Positions 8,549 through 16,678 of a stretch of 64,000 bases of DNA are shown here, in pieces; position 1 is the stretch's first letter; each line of letters opens with the position of its first letter. The stretch lies in NCBI GenBank assembly GCA_014055465.1, contig WIAF01000005.1, forward strand, positions 186,001 to 250,000, given 5' to 3'. This stretch comes from Nitrospira sp. CR1.1 (lineage in GTDB: Bacteria > Nitrospirota > Nitrospiria > Nitrospirales > Nitrospiraceae). The translations under genes were made by a program, and so were the position numbers. The notes under the pieces are model-generated. The model was not told the origin of the DNA, ran no database searches, and worked only from the letters and a program-made list of their open reading frames with translations.

Positions 8549-9037
8549 TTACCGGTATCGTTCCAGCATGCTCTCCACCTGGGACGGCAACACACGACCG
8601 TAGAGGTCCCGGCCGATCAGCACCGTCGGAGAGACGGCGCAGTTCCCGGCGCATGACATGGTAGCGAGCGTAAATTTCGCTCCCGGCGTCGTTTCGCCCA
8701 CGTCGGCGCGAAGATAATTCTGTAGTTCCCGCAAGACACGGCTACACCCGTTCGCATAACAGGATTCTCCCATGCAGATGCGGATGAGATGGCGGCCCGG
8801 AGCGCTCACCCGCAACTCGGGATAATAGGACAGCACTCCGGCGATCTGTGCGGTGCTTGTGCGCAGACTGTGCGCGATGTCGGGAATGGCGTCTACGGGC
8901 ACATGTCCGACCTGGTCCTGAATGGCTAGCAGGGTCTTCAGAATATTGGGCGGCTCATTCCTGACCTGCCGGAGAATCTGCTCGACCTGCTCATGCAGAG
9001 CAAGATCGTCTTCCGTCTCTCGTTGATCGTCGCTCAT
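8549..9037 (-). CDS. fdsG: Formate dehydrogenase [2Fe-2S] subunit (FdsG/NuoE-like)
   Basis: The 162-aa protein has a thioredoxin-like [2Fe-2S] fold with ligands in CMGESC (C-x4-C) and CAGNC (C-x3-C), exactly the NuoE/FdsG spacing. The N-terminal helical part includes LLAIQDQVGHVPVDAIPDIA, also typical of NuoE. It forms the electron entry/exit module with FdsB. It is the first fds gene of the cluster and lies 15 bases after the stop of the 456-aa unknown gene, so it is very likely cotranscribed with the upstream stress-protein genes. Confidence 0.92.
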   Translation of the reverse strand: MSDDQRETEDDLALHEQVEQILRQVRNEPPNILKTLLAIQDQVGHVPVDAIPDIAHSLRTSTAQIAGVLSYYPELRVSAPGRHLIRICMGESCYANGCSRVLRELQNYLRADVGETTPGAKFTLATMSCAGNCAVSPTVLIGRDLYGRVLPSQVESMLERYR

Positions 9038-9052
9038 CGTTCACGCCTGACA

Positions 9053-10423
9053 TCAGCAGAGGCCGACATGCGCTCGCAAGGTGTTGTACTCGAAGGCGGC
9101 CAGGCCGCCGCGCAGGAGGCCGAAATCACACCGTTCCATCTCATCGATGAGACCGGCCACCCGATCGCGTCCGGCCGGAGTCCTGGCGGCATGCCGTGGA
9201 GTTTCCCCGCCCAGAGCCGGAGACTCCCGGTCTGCCCATTCCAGATAGACGGTTTGCAGGAACGCCTTCAGCAAGGCTCGATCTTCTTCACCGGTCACCA
9301 CCACCGTCAGCGGTTCGCTCCCGGACAACTGGTCCTTCGTGACCTGCCGTGCCGGCGGCTGTACGATTTCTCCCCGAAAATGCAGCGAATACCCGAAGGT
9401 TGCCGCCAGGCTATGCTTGATCCCGTCCAATCGCGCCTGAGAATCACACTCCAGGAACAGTTCCGTCGCCGTCACCGTCACCCGTGCCCGGGCTTCATCT
9501 GCCGATGTCTCCGTTTTCGCGCGTTGGATGAAGCGACGACGTTTCCCCGATCCGGTGGTTCCCTCCGGTTGCGGCAGCACATCCTCCGTCCAGCCTTCCA
9601 ACTCCGTCATTCCCCCGGCAATGAAGGTGAATTCGTGATGTTCGTACAGGGCCATGACGTAGAAATACGGCGCACCCGCTGCGGTCCGATAGCGAATTTC
9701 GCTCACCGCCTCCAACAGAGCGCCCAACCGCATACGTGCAAAATTCTTCAGCAGGAGATGCCCGAACCGCTTGGCAAATTCCGGCCAGTCGCCGAGTTCA
9801 AACGATCCTCCGACCACTTCCATCTCGCGCCGTTCTTCAGCAGTCGTCTCATAAAGCGCCTGCGCATCCCGGCTCGTCAGCACCAACATCGGCCCTGCCG
9901 GTACCGCCAGGGTGCTTTCCGGATCGCCCGGTTCGCGCACCAGACGCGTGAACAGCACCTGCCCGGTTTCAGCGTCCAGGTCCAGACTCTCCGCCGGTAT
10001 GTCGTACAACCGGCCGTTGCCCATCGACCGCAGCCTTCGCCGCGCCGCCCCGGACTGAAGCGGGAGGACCTCAACCAGATCCAGATAGGAATGTTTGAGC
10101 GGATCAAGCCACGCCCGCTCCTCTTCCGAGATGTGTTCCGTGATCACGTCGCGCAATTGTTCGATGAGGGTCAGTTGCCCGTCTTCCGGATAAAAGTCGG
10201 CATAGAGCAGGAGATCCGCCAATTCGACCTCTTCCCGCAAGGGGGGCAACGGCGACTGGCTTCCCAGTTCGGCATACACTTGCAACGCCCGTTCGAAGGC
10301 GATCCGGCGCTGCAGCGCGAAGCCCGGCGAGACGGACAACCGATCGAGCCGCGACAGGAGATGAGCAAGATCCTTGTTGACCAACGCCGAACGCCCGGCG
10401 ACCCGTTCATTCGCGAGCTTCAT
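9053..10423 (-). CDS. Unrecognised 456-aa cytosolic protein of the formate dehydrogenase operon
   Basis: The gene has an excellent ribosome site (GGAGGAGG four bases before the ATG at 10423) and overlaps the upstream DUF2934 gene by 17 bases, so it is genuinely translated. The product is soluble, acidic, rich in Arg, Glu and Leu, and lacks signal peptide, membrane span and cysteine clusters. Landmarks include EVELADLLLYADFYPEDGQL (residues about 65-85), EHISEEERAWLDPLKHSYLD, and near residue 250 FYVMALYEHHEFTFIAGG. I recognise no catalytic motif. Placement between stress genes and fdsG suggests a maturation, chaperone or regulatory role in formate metabolism, which is inference from context only. 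Confidence 0.8.
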   Translation of the reverse strand: MKLANERVAGRSALVNKDLAHLLSRLDRLSVSPGFALQRRIAFERALQVYAELGSQSPLPPLREEVELADLLLYADFYPEDGQLTLIEQLRDVITEHISEEERAWLDPLKHSYLDLVEVLPLQSGAARRRLRSMGNGRLYDIPAESLDLDAETGQVLFTRLVREPGDPESTLAVPAGPMLVLTSRDAQALYETTAEERREMEVVGGSFELGDWPEFAKRFGHLLLKNFARMRLGALLEAVSEIRYRTAAGAPYFYVMALYEHHEFTFIAGGMTELEGWTEDVLPQPEGTTGSGKRRRFIQRAKTETSADEARARVTVTATELFLECDSQARLDGIKHSLAATFGYSLHFRGEIVQPPARQVTKDQLSGSEPLTVVVTGEEDRALLKAFLQTVYLEWADRESPALGGETPRHAARTPAGRDRVAGLIDEMERCDFGLLRGGLAAFEYNTLRAHVGLC

Positions 10424-10631
10424 GAACCTCCTCCATGACGGCCACTTCCGCATCCAGCCAATCCTGCAACGCGTACCCGTCGCGTGATCCCCGCTCCTTC
10501 CACAGCTCGTACGCCTTCTGTGAAATGCGGTCCCACATCCCGTCAGGCAGCTCGATCGCATTGGCGGGAGGCCGGCCTGTTCTCGGGGAAGTCGCGGTGA
10601 CAGCCGACGATAGCTTCATCTTGGGCTTCAT
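10407..10631 (-). CDS. DUF2934 family small protein
   Basis: The 74-aa product ends with the DUF2934 pattern: WDRISQKAYELWKERGSRDG followed by YALQDWLDAEV, a short helix-turn-helix-like pair of amphipathic helices. The function of DUF2934 is unknown. The N-terminal 30 residues are basic and Ala/Pro-rich. A strong AAGGAG sits seven bases before the ATG and is itself part of a small palindrome (AGGAGTCCTCCT). The gene overlaps the next one and follows the tandem uspA gene by 30 bases, within one transcription unit. Confidence 0.8.
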   Translation of the reverse strand: MKPKMKLSSAVTATSPRTGRPPANAIELPDGMWDRISQKAYELWKERGSRDGYALQDWLDAEVAVMEEVHEARE

Positions 10632-10661
10632 AGGAGGACTCCTTCCGGAAAGGTGGACGTA

Positions 10662-11600
10662 TCACGCGTTTCCCAGCGGCACGACACGCTCATGGGTCGC
10701 GCCGAAATTGAACTGGCGGACCGTCAGGACCGGACAGGGCGCATGCCGCAACATGGCGCCGGCAATACTGCCGAGCAGCACGTGGGAGATGCCCCGCCGT
10801 CCATGCGTGCCCATGATCATCAAATCGAACCCCTGCTGTGTGGCATAGGAGGCGATCGAATCCGCCGGCAGCCCCGGTTTGAGCACATGATCGGCCTGGA
10901 TACCGTGGGCTGTCACGCAGGCGGACAACAAATTCAAACGCTTCTCCAGATAGTCCCGCTGCTCCTTCCACTCCTTCGCGTGGCTTAAGCTGAAATCCAA
11001 CCCGTAGGCAACTGGTTCCATCGCATGGAGAATGGTCAGCGCCGCCCCGAGCGGTTTCGCAAATTGCACGGCATACTCCAACGCGTCCAGCGAACAGGTC
11101 GAGAGATCAATCGGAACCACGATCCGCTTGATGGCCGTCGTCGCCACCGCCCCGGCCCCGTCCTTGTCTGCCTTGACCGCCAAGACCGGACAGGGGGACA
11201 CGCGTACGACCCGCTCCGCAGTGCTGCCGATCAACACATGGTCCAATCCCGTGCGGCCGTGGGTGCCTACCACCAGGAGGTCCGCGTTGATGGTCTGGGC
11301 GACGGTTTGAAGCGCCTGGCTGGGAATGCCGACTTCGATCCGCGTCGTGATCGGTTGACCGGCCGCCTTGGCTCGCGCCTGGACGGCGACCAGGTGACGA
11401 TTCGCCTCGGCCCGCAAATGGTCCAGATACATTTTATTGACCGTGTAGTCCGGATCCATCCCCGGATAAAGTTCCAGCACGGTCACCACCGCGAGTTCGG
11501 CCTTCCAAGCCCCGGCCAGGGCCAGGGCATAACCCATGGCTCGATCGGCGCAGGCCGAAAAATCGGTGGCGAATAGCACCTGCTTCATCAGAGGCGCCAT
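10662..11600 (-). CDS. Tandem universal stress protein (two UspA domains)
   Basis: The 312-aa protein holds two UspA domains, residues about 5-150 and 160-305. Each retains the ATP-binding G-2x-G-9x-G-S/T signature: GTHGRTGLDHVLIGSTAE in the first and GTHGRRGISHVLLGS in the second. UspA domains bind ATP/AMP and help cells survive starvation, oxygen or redox stress. The start is uncertain: the ATG at 11600 lies three bases after the upstream stop, and a second ATG at 11588 gives the usual MKQVLFATDFS start. The gene sits between the cupredoxin and DUF2934 genes. Confidence 0.9.
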   Translation of the reverse strand: MAPLMKQVLFATDFSACADRAMGYALALAGAWKAELAVVTVLELYPGMDPDYTVNKMYLDHLRAEANRHLVAVQARAKAAGQPITTRIEVGIPSQALQTVAQTINADLLVVGTHGRTGLDHVLIGSTAERVVRVSPCPVLAVKADKDGAGAVATTAIKRIVVPIDLSTCSLDALEYAVQFAKPLGAALTILHAMEPVAYGLDFSLSHAKEWKEQRDYLEKRLNLLSACVTAHGIQADHVLKPGLPADSIASYATQQGFDLMIMGTHGRRGISHVLLGSIAGAMLRHAPCPVLTVRQFNFGATHERVVPLGNA

Positions 11601-11603
11601 GGC

Positions 11604-12032
11604 TTACGCCGCCTCCACATTCAAGAGCAACAATTCTCCCTTCATGTTCTGATGGATCGAACAACGGAATTCGTGCCGCCCCGGCCGCTCCATGACAAAT
11701 CGAATGACCGCCGATTTTTTTCCGTCCAGAAACAGCCCGCCGATGCCCCTGCCATAGGACACAATGCCGCCGGACTCGACCCGCGTCGGGAGGCCTTCGA
11801 ACATGGTCGAACCGAAATCATGGCGTTCCTGATCCTCATTGGTGATGGTAATCACTGTGGCCACCCCCAGCCGGAGGGGCAGCTGTTTCGTGACAAAGGC
11901 AAAATCCTTGATCGCCACCTCAATTCGTTGCTCCGCCTGAGCTCCCCCCTGCGAACACAGCGCCAGAACAAAACAGCATGCCAACCAGACCCGCCCTCCG
12001 CTCAGAACCGCCGGCCTCTGCTTCAAACCCAT
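11604..12032 (-). CDS. Exported cupredoxin-like copper protein
   Basis: The 142-aa protein has a signal peptide (hydrophobic core WLACCFVLALCSQGG, cleavage probably after AQA near residue 33) and a plastocyanin/EfeO-type cupredoxin domain. A full type-1 copper ligand set can be read: His in NEDQERHDF, then Cys, His and Met in FRCSIHQNMKGEL. It would carry electrons or bind copper in the periplasm. AAGGAGG precedes the ATG. It lies between two uspA genes, with gaps of 24 and 3 bases. A copper-binding role is well supported by the ligands; its partner is unknown. Confidence 0.82.
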   Translation of the reverse strand: MGLKQRPAVLSGGRVWLACCFVLALCSQGGAQAEQRIEVAIKDFAFVTKQLPLRLGVATVITITNEDQERHDFGSTMFEGLPTRVESGGIVSYGRGIGGLFLDGKKSAVIRFVMERPGRHEFRCSIHQNMKGELLLLNVEAA

Positions 12033-12056
12033 AACGATGCCTCCTTATGAAGAACA

Positions 12057-12560
12057 TTATGATGAACTTTTCCCTGTTCGTGCCTTCACCCGCTTGACAG
12101 GCAGCGGAACCGTCAAGACCGGACAACCGGCCGTCCGGACGACCTTCTCCGCCGTTGTGCCGAAAAAAATCTTTTCGACACCGCCCACCGCTCCTCCATA
12201 ACTGCCCATGACGACCAAATCAACTCCCTCCACCCGCGCCATCCTCGCAATTTCCTCAAAGGGACAGCCGTCGGCCAGCAGCCGTTTGATCGTCACTCCC
12301 TTCGCCTCATCCCAAGCTAGTAATTGGCGGGCTTTCAATCGAGCATAGTGGTGCAGCTGCTTTTTCTGCTTCGCGGCCTCGATGGCAGGCGCCAACCCGA
12401 GACGGTTCAGGGCATCCAGACTCTTAGTATCGACGACATGGAGCAACAGCACCTCCGCCTGATACGACCGCGCGAATGACAAGGCAATCCGGAAGGCTTC
12501 TTCGGAGCAGGCTGAGAAATCCACCGGGACAAGAATTTTTGTGAATAACCGGTCGGCCAT
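12057..12560 (-). CDS. Universal stress protein (single UspA domain)
   Basis: The 167-aa protein begins MADRLFTKILVPVDFSACSE and has an UspA fold. Its nucleotide loop is lengthened (GSYGGAVGGVEKIFFGTT) relative to the usual G-2x-G-9x-G, so ATP binding may be altered. The tail is basic (VKRVKARTGKSSS). The ATG at 12560 follows GAGGG. The longer open frame to 12749 has no family match. This is the first gene of the cluster leading into formate dehydrogenase, and the region upstream to 12914 is the shared divergent control region. Confidence 0.85.
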   Translation of the reverse strand: MADRLFTKILVPVDFSACSEEAFRIALSFARSYQAEVLLLHVVDTKSLDALNRLGLAPAIEAAKQKKQLHHYARLKARQLLAWDEAKGVTIKRLLADGCPFEEIARMARVEGVDLVVMGSYGGAVGGVEKIFFGTTAEKVVRTAGCPVLTVPLPVKRVKARTGKSSS

Positions 12561-12914
12561 CAACCCTCTACCATCCCTTCCTGCCAGGACATCAGCAAGC
12601 CCGATGCCATCAACAAGAACGCGCAAGCTTAGCGAAATCATCAAGATTACCCGTGAATTCTGCGCCCTCAGGGGAACCCCATCAGTGCCGGTACCCGCGC
12701 GGTGGTGTCCTGCTACAGGCTCCCCCTCCTCCCTGTAGCGGAACGCCACAGATTACAGAATGGTGATCTTTGATGAAAGATCGGCCGGGAATCAACGCTC
12801 GCCGTTTCCGCCCTGGACAGGACGACGCCAGGTCCGCCGGTACGCAGAACCGACACGCCTGCGCCACTGCAATGGCATTCCTCTTGCTCAACCACTCTTC
12901 GAAAGGAAGGCATC
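12561..12914. promoter_or_regulatory. Divergent control region with palindrome GATCTTT-N4-AAAGATC
   Basis: This 354-bp gap separates the minus-strand uspA-fds cluster from the plus-strand peptide/hydrolase/uspA genes. The clearest element is the inverted repeat GATCTTT-GATG-AAAGATC at 12765-12782 (7-bp arms, 4-bp centre), the size of a dimeric regulator operator. I looked for an FNR/CRP box (TTGAT-N4-ATCAA) and saw none. No protein-coding frame here looks real. Confidence 0.45.
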
Positions 12915-13010
12915 ATGTCGCGCGCGTCGTGGCTGTTGGTTGGGGCGTTGCTTCTCGGCACGGCCGTCGCAGTGTATTTGATTTTCTTCTGTCCGACGGA
13001 ATGCCATTGA
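12915..13010 (+). CDS. 31-aa single-span membrane peptide
   Basis: A very short reading frame codes for M-S-R-A, a 20-residue hydrophobic helix (WLLVGALLLGTAVAVYLIFF) and the tail CPTECH. A strong AGGAAGG ribosome site lies four bases upstream of the ATG, and the gene precedes a hydrolase and tandem uspA gene on the same strand. A cysteine/cysteine/histidine tail could bind metal or anchor a partner at the membrane. It matches no family I know, and its short length keeps the call moderate. Confidence 0.5.
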   Translation: MSRASWLLVGALLLGTAVAVYLIFFCPTECH

Positions 13011-13046
13011 CCCTTCGAAAGAACCTGAGAACGTCATTCGACACGT

Positions 13047-13718
13047 GTGAGGATGGAGCACATTTTTCAGATCACGATCACCGGGGATGGAGTCGCACTC
13101 GACGGGCTCCTTGGACTCCCCGAACAGCCGAAGGGTGTCATTGCCTTTGCCCATGGCAGCGGCAGCGGACGCTTCAGCCCGCGCAACCAATTCGTGGCTC
13201 GCGTCTTGGAAACAGGCGGCTTTGCAACATTGCTGTTAGATCTGCTGTCGCCCGACGAGGCGGACGACCGGCGGAAGGTCTTCGACATCGATCTCCTGGC
13301 GGATCGGTTGCTCCTTGCCCGGAGCTGGTTACAGACGCATGCCCGCACCAAGGGACTCCCCGGAGGATATTTCGGCGCCAGCACCGGAGCCGGGGCCGCC
13401 TTGCAAGCGGCGGCTCGTCAACCTCAGGCGGTCGGGGCCGTCGTGTCGCGCGGCGGTCGTCCCGATCTCGCCGGCCCCTACCTGAGCCGCGTCACGGCGC
13501 CGACCCTGTTGCTCGTCGGCGGCGACGATGGCCCGGTCGTCGGCATGAACGAAGAGGCGCTCGCAAAGCTCACCTGTCCGAAACAACTCACGATCATCCC
13601 CGGAGCCACGCATCTCTTCGAGGAACCGGGCGCCCTGGAGCACGTCGCTCAAGCAGCGCTCGACTGGTTTCTTCGGTATCTCCATCCGACACCGCACCGA
13701 ACAAAGGAGTTTCTGTAA
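13047..13718 (+). CDS. Alpha/beta hydrolase (dienelactone hydrolase-like)
   Basis: The 223-aa protein has an alpha/beta hydrolase order: oxyanion strand IAFAHGSGSGRFSPRNQ, nucleophile elbow GASTGAGAAL (Ser), acid-bearing LLLVGGDDGPVVG (Asp) and catalytic GATHLFEEPGAL (His). Such proteins cleave esters or act as acyl hydrolases; the substrate is unknown. Similar hydrolases often lie with uspA and phosphoribosyltransferase genes in stress regions. The start is GTG at 13047 or ATG at 13053, neither with an ideal ribosome site. Its stop overlaps the uspA ATG by one base (TAATG). Confidence 0.82.
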   Translation: MRMEHIFQITITGDGVALDGLLGLPEQPKGVIAFAHGSGSGRFSPRNQFVARVLETGGFATLLLDLLSPDEADDRRKVFDIDLLADRLLLARSWLQTHARTKGLPGGYFGASTGAGAALQAAARQPQAVGAVVSRGGRPDLAGPYLSRVTAPTLLLVGGDDGPVVGMNEEALAKLTCPKQLTIIPGATHLFEEPGALEHVAQAALDWFLRYLHPTPHRTKEFL

Positions 13719-14581
13719 TGAACACGCTCCTCGCAGTCGATGGGTCCGATCAATCCTATGAAGCCGTGCGGGCGCTCAAGTATCTCCGCCGTGCGGATGA
13801 GCTGACACTCCTCCATGTGGTTGATGCGCCGCGCCCGGCCTACCCCATGATGATTCCCGAGGTGGCCCAAGAACTGTACGCACAATTGGAACGCAGCATG
13901 AAAGAAGACGGCGAGCAGCTGCTGACGCGGATTCAATCGCTCCTCCCTCTTCACAGCGGGCCCGTCACCAAGCTGCTGAAAGTGGGGTCACCGGCGGAGC
14001 ATATTGTGGCTGCGGCTCACACGTGCCATGCGGATCTGATCATCATGGGAGCCAGAGGCCTGGGACCGGTAAAGGAACGGCTGCTCGGCAGCGTCTCCCA
14101 TCGCGTGTTGAGCATGGCTCCCTGCGCCAAATTAGTCCTCCACGGGTCGCTCCGCCAGTTGAAGCATATCCTTCTGCCGCTGCAGGGGCCGTCCGACGCC
14201 GAGGCGGCGCTGCGTTTTCTCGCAAAACAACCCTTTCAGGAGCCGGTGAATGTGAACCTCCTCGCCGTGCTCCCGCCCACGCGTCCACCCTGGCCTGTGG
14301 ACGATTCCGCCGCCGAAAAACTGGAGGCGCAAGCGCTTCGTCATGCCAGGGAATTCGTGGAGGATGTGGGGGGCACCCTGCGCACACAGGGTTATACGAC
14401 CCGCTGTGCGAGTGTGCTAGGGACGCCCCTCACTATGATTCTGCATGAAGCGGAAAAATTGGGTGTGGATCTGATCATGGTCGGGTCGCGTGCCAGGCAG
14501 GGCGTGACTCGGTTCGTCCTGGGAAGTGTCTCCCATGCCGTACTCCACCGCGCGCCATGCCAAGTGCTGGTGTTTGAATGA
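13718..14581 (+). CDS. Tandem universal stress protein (two UspA domains)
   Basis: The 287-aa protein begins MNTLLAVDGSDQSYEA and has two UspA domains (about 1-140 and 147-287). Nucleotide loops: GARGLGPVKERLLGSVSHR is canonical, and GSRARQGVTRFVLGSVSH lacks the second glycine. AAGGAG lies nine bases before the ATG. The upstream frame stays open to 12770, but that extension covers two other genes and has no stress-protein sequence. It is coupled to the hydrolase by a one-base overlap and ends the divergent stress group facing the formate dehydrogenase cluster. Confidence 0.9.
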   Translation: MNTLLAVDGSDQSYEAVRALKYLRRADELTLLHVVDAPRPAYPMMIPEVAQELYAQLERSMKEDGEQLLTRIQSLLPLHSGPVTKLLKVGSPAEHIVAAAHTCHADLIIMGARGLGPVKERLLGSVSHRVLSMAPCAKLVLHGSLRQLKHILLPLQGPSDAEAALRFLAKQPFQEPVNVNLLAVLPPTRPPWPVDDSAAEKLEAQALRHAREFVEDVGGTLRTQGYTTRCASVLGTPLTMILHEAEKLGVDLIMVGSRARQGVTRFVLGSVSHAVLHRAPCQVLVFE

Positions 14582-14653
14582 TCGGACGAGACTTGAGACA
14601 CGTGGAGTACTTACAAGGCGAGCAAGAATCGGAAAATGAAAGTCATCAGCGCG

Positions 14654-14778
14654 CCAGGCGGTTCAGAAAAGCCGTCCAGCAAGGCCGCAGCGAGTGGAGG
14701 GCCTAGGCGTACCCCTGTGGTACGTTGAGGATCTGCACGTAGCGAGAACGCCGTTGGCGGGTTTTCTGAACCGTCTGG
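14654..14778. repeat. Palindromic intergenic repeat, copy 1 (125 bp)
   Basis: The element has 17-bp terminal inverted repeats with one mismatch (CCAGGCGGTTCAGAAAA at 14654-14670 versus TTTTCTGAACCGTCTGG at 14762-14778) and a central hairpin CGTACC-CCTGT-GGTACG. It fills the gap between two convergent genes and ends two bases from a stop codon, so it could end transcription in both directions. It shares internal blocks (GCCGTCCAGCA-GGCCGCAGCGAG, GTTCTCGC, CTCAACGTA) with the copy at 36889-37076. It has no coding capacity and is probably a REP/MITE-like family. Confidence 0.8.
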
Positions 14779-14779
14779 G

Positions 14780-15187
14780 CTAGCAGGGTTGGCCGTTGAA
14801 CACACAGGGCTTATACCGCGCAATGTCGAACTCGACGTCTTCCTGGTAGACCCGCTCGTTCCCGTTCACCCCGTCCTGATCCGGGTCGTTGAACATCGTG
14901 TGGTTCCACCAATAAAACAGGGGAAATTGCTCGGTATAATACACCGGATTGCCGTAATTGCTCCGCGTATATTCCTGCACCAAGCGCCCCGTCACGTAGT
15001 CGACCTTTCCGTCACCATGCAATGAATAGAGCATGATGAACATTCTCGACTCATGATCGTAGAGTTCATCGAGACGGCTGTTCAGATCCGGCTCAAGCGG
15101 AAGGGGTTCCATGGACCAACCGGGAGCAGTCGGAAGCAGAACAGACAGGAGCACAATCACACTCGCGGCTATGCGGAAGTTCGTCAT
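14780..15187 (-). CDS. Secreted protein of unknown function
   Basis: The 135-aa product has a clear signal peptide (hydrophobic stretch VIVLLSVLLPTAPGWS, cleavage near residue 25). An aromatic, acidic mature domain follows with NSRLDELYDHESRMFIM, YWWNHTMFNDPDQDG and a C-terminal pair of cysteines (KPCVFNGQPC) that could form a disulfide. DPDQDGVNGNE looks like a calcium-binding loop. No family is recognised. The stop abuts a palindromic repeat on the downstream side. Confidence 0.65.
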   Translation of the reverse strand: MTNFRIAASVIVLLSVLLPTAPGWSMEPLPLEPDLNSRLDELYDHESRMFIMLYSLHGDGKVDYVTGRLVQEYTRSNYGNPVYYTEQFPLFYWWNHTMFNDPDQDGVNGNERVYQEDVEFDIARYKPCVFNGQPC

Positions 15188-15296
15188 AGTCCATAAAATC
15201 CGATTGACACCACAGCCTACACAACGGGTGAGTTATGCTACCACCCGTGTCCAGACCGTTCAAGCGCTCGCCTGACTTTTTCGCGCCACTGTCACC

Positions 15297-15326
15297 TTGC
15301 TGATCTCATGCGCCTCCTCTTATAAT
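15297..15326 (+). promoter_or_regulatory. Sigma70 promoter of mtaB-miaB
   Basis: TTGCTG (15297-15302) and a perfect TATAAT (15321-15326) are separated by 18 bases. The expected start point (about 15333) is two bases before the mtaB ATG, so translation would be leaderless, unless the second ATG at 15347 is used. Confidence 0.6.
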
Positions 15327-15334
15327 CGCGGACG

Positions 15335-16678
15335 ATGTCTTCCACCATGCCGCGCGCATCACTCCATACATTGGGCTGCCGCCTGAGCCAGTCGGAAACC
15401 GCCATGTTGGGCGATCGCCTGACACGCCAAGGGTACCGGTTGGTCGAGTATGGCGAGGAAACAGACCTGCTCGTGCTCAATACGTGCTCAGTGACGGAAA
15501 ATGCCGAAAAAGATTGCCGCTACGCCGTCCGTAAAACGTTGCGCCACTCGCCCCACGCCTTTGTGGCGGTCACGGGCTGCTATGCCCAGACTGGCGCTGC
15601 GCAATTACAGACGGTGCCAGGCATCGACCTGATCGTCGGCACACAGTTCAAGATGAACCTGCCGGACTACCTCCCGTCCCCGACTCAACTGCGAAAACAG
15701 CCGGAGCCGGAACTCCGCCATAGCCGCACCATCGACCGTGAAGACTTCGTCCTGCCTGGTACCGCCTATTCCGACTCCACCAGGGCGCTGCTCAAGGTTC
15801 AGGATGGATGCGACTTCATGTGCAGCTTCTGTCTCATTCCCTTTGCCCGCGGGCGCGAGCGAAGCCGGGTCGCCACGGATGTCTTACGGGAAGCGCGCGA
15901 ACTTGCCGCCCGCGGTTATCGCGAACTGGTGCTCACCGGCGTGAACATCGGCCAGTATTCCCATCAAGGGATGGACCTGGTTGATCTGCTACAAGAGCTT
16001 GAAACTATTCCCGAGGTCGTCCGGATCAGGATTTCCTCTATTGAACCGACCACGCTGCCCATCCGGCTCTTGCAGCACATGACCGCCTCGACCAAGCTCT
16101 GCCATTACCTGCACCTCCCGCTACAGAGCGGCGACGACGGAATCCTACAGGCCATGAACCGGCGGTATGGCGCGCAGGAGTATGAGACATTGGTCGAGCA
16201 GGCGATGGCGCTTATGCCGGATCTCGGCTTGGGAACCGATCTCATGGTCGGGTTTCCCGGCGAGGATGAGCAGGCATTCACGAACACGATGCGTATTGCC
16301 GGGCGGCTCCCCTTCTCCTATTTCCATGTGTTCAGTTATTCGTCCCGTCCGGGGACAGCGGCGGCTCGCCTCGAATCCCACATCCCGCCTGCTGTGATCC
16401 GGGAACGGAGCAAGGTCCTCGCGGAGTTGTCTCGAATCAAGACGCTCGCGTTTTATCAACGGCACATCGGCCGCACCGTCCCGGTGCTGTTCGAACAGGG
16501 AGAACGCAACGGCTTCCGTACGGGCACAACGGCGAACTTCACCCGAGTAGCTGTCCAGGCCGATACGGTCGCAGCCGGCTCTATTCACCCTGTCACCATT
16601 ACCGGCATTATGGACGGGTTGGCCTATGGTCACCTGGACTCTCCTCCCGTCGCGCCCGCACGTAAGCCACTGCTATGA
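15335..16678 (+). CDS. mtaB: tRNA (N6-threonylcarbamoyladenosine37-C2)-methylthiotransferase MtaB
   Basis: MtaB uses radical SAM chemistry to convert t6A37 into ms2t6A37 in tRNAs reading ANN codons. The 447-aa protein has the three N-terminal cluster cysteines (GCRLSQSE, NTCSVT, GCYAQ), the radical SAM motif CDFMCSFC followed by IPFARGRERSR, and a C-terminal TRAM-like domain (VPVLFEQGERNGF onward). The QSGDDGIL--MNRRY segment is also typical. It overlaps miaB by four bases, so two sister methylthiotransferases are coexpressed, an uncommon pairing. Confidence 0.92.
   Translation: MSSTMPRASLHTLGCRLSQSETAMLGDRLTRQGYRLVEYGEETDLLVLNTCSVTENAEKDCRYAVRKTLRHSPHAFVAVTGCYAQTGAAQLQTVPGIDLIVGTQFKMNLPDYLPSPTQLRKQPEPELRHSRTIDREDFVLPGTAYSDSTRALLKVQDGCDFMCSFCLIPFARGRERSRVATDVLREARELAARGYRELVLTGVNIGQYSHQGMDLVDLLQELETIPEVVRIRISSIEPTTLPIRLLQHMTASTKLCHYLHLPLQSGDDGILQAMNRRYGAQEYETLVEQAMALMPDLGLGTDLMVGFPGEDEQAFTNTMRIAGRLPFSYFHVFSYSSRPGTAAARLESHIPPAVIRERSKVLAELSRIKTLAFYQRHIGRTVPVLFEQGERNGFRTGTTANFTRVAVQADTVAAGSIHPVTITGIMDGLAYGHLDSPPVAPARKPLL

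Noticed and set aside
8993-10438. 481-codon plus-strand frame opposite the 456-aa unknown gene
   Set aside because: The minus-strand gene has a perfect ribosome site and coupling to neighbours; the plus frame reads as low-complexity Arg/Gln/His.
12770-14581. Continuous 603-codon frame ending in the UspA domains
   Set aside because: The first half runs across the membrane-peptide and hydrolase genes in another frame and has no stress-protein sequence. A ribosome site marks the start at 13718.
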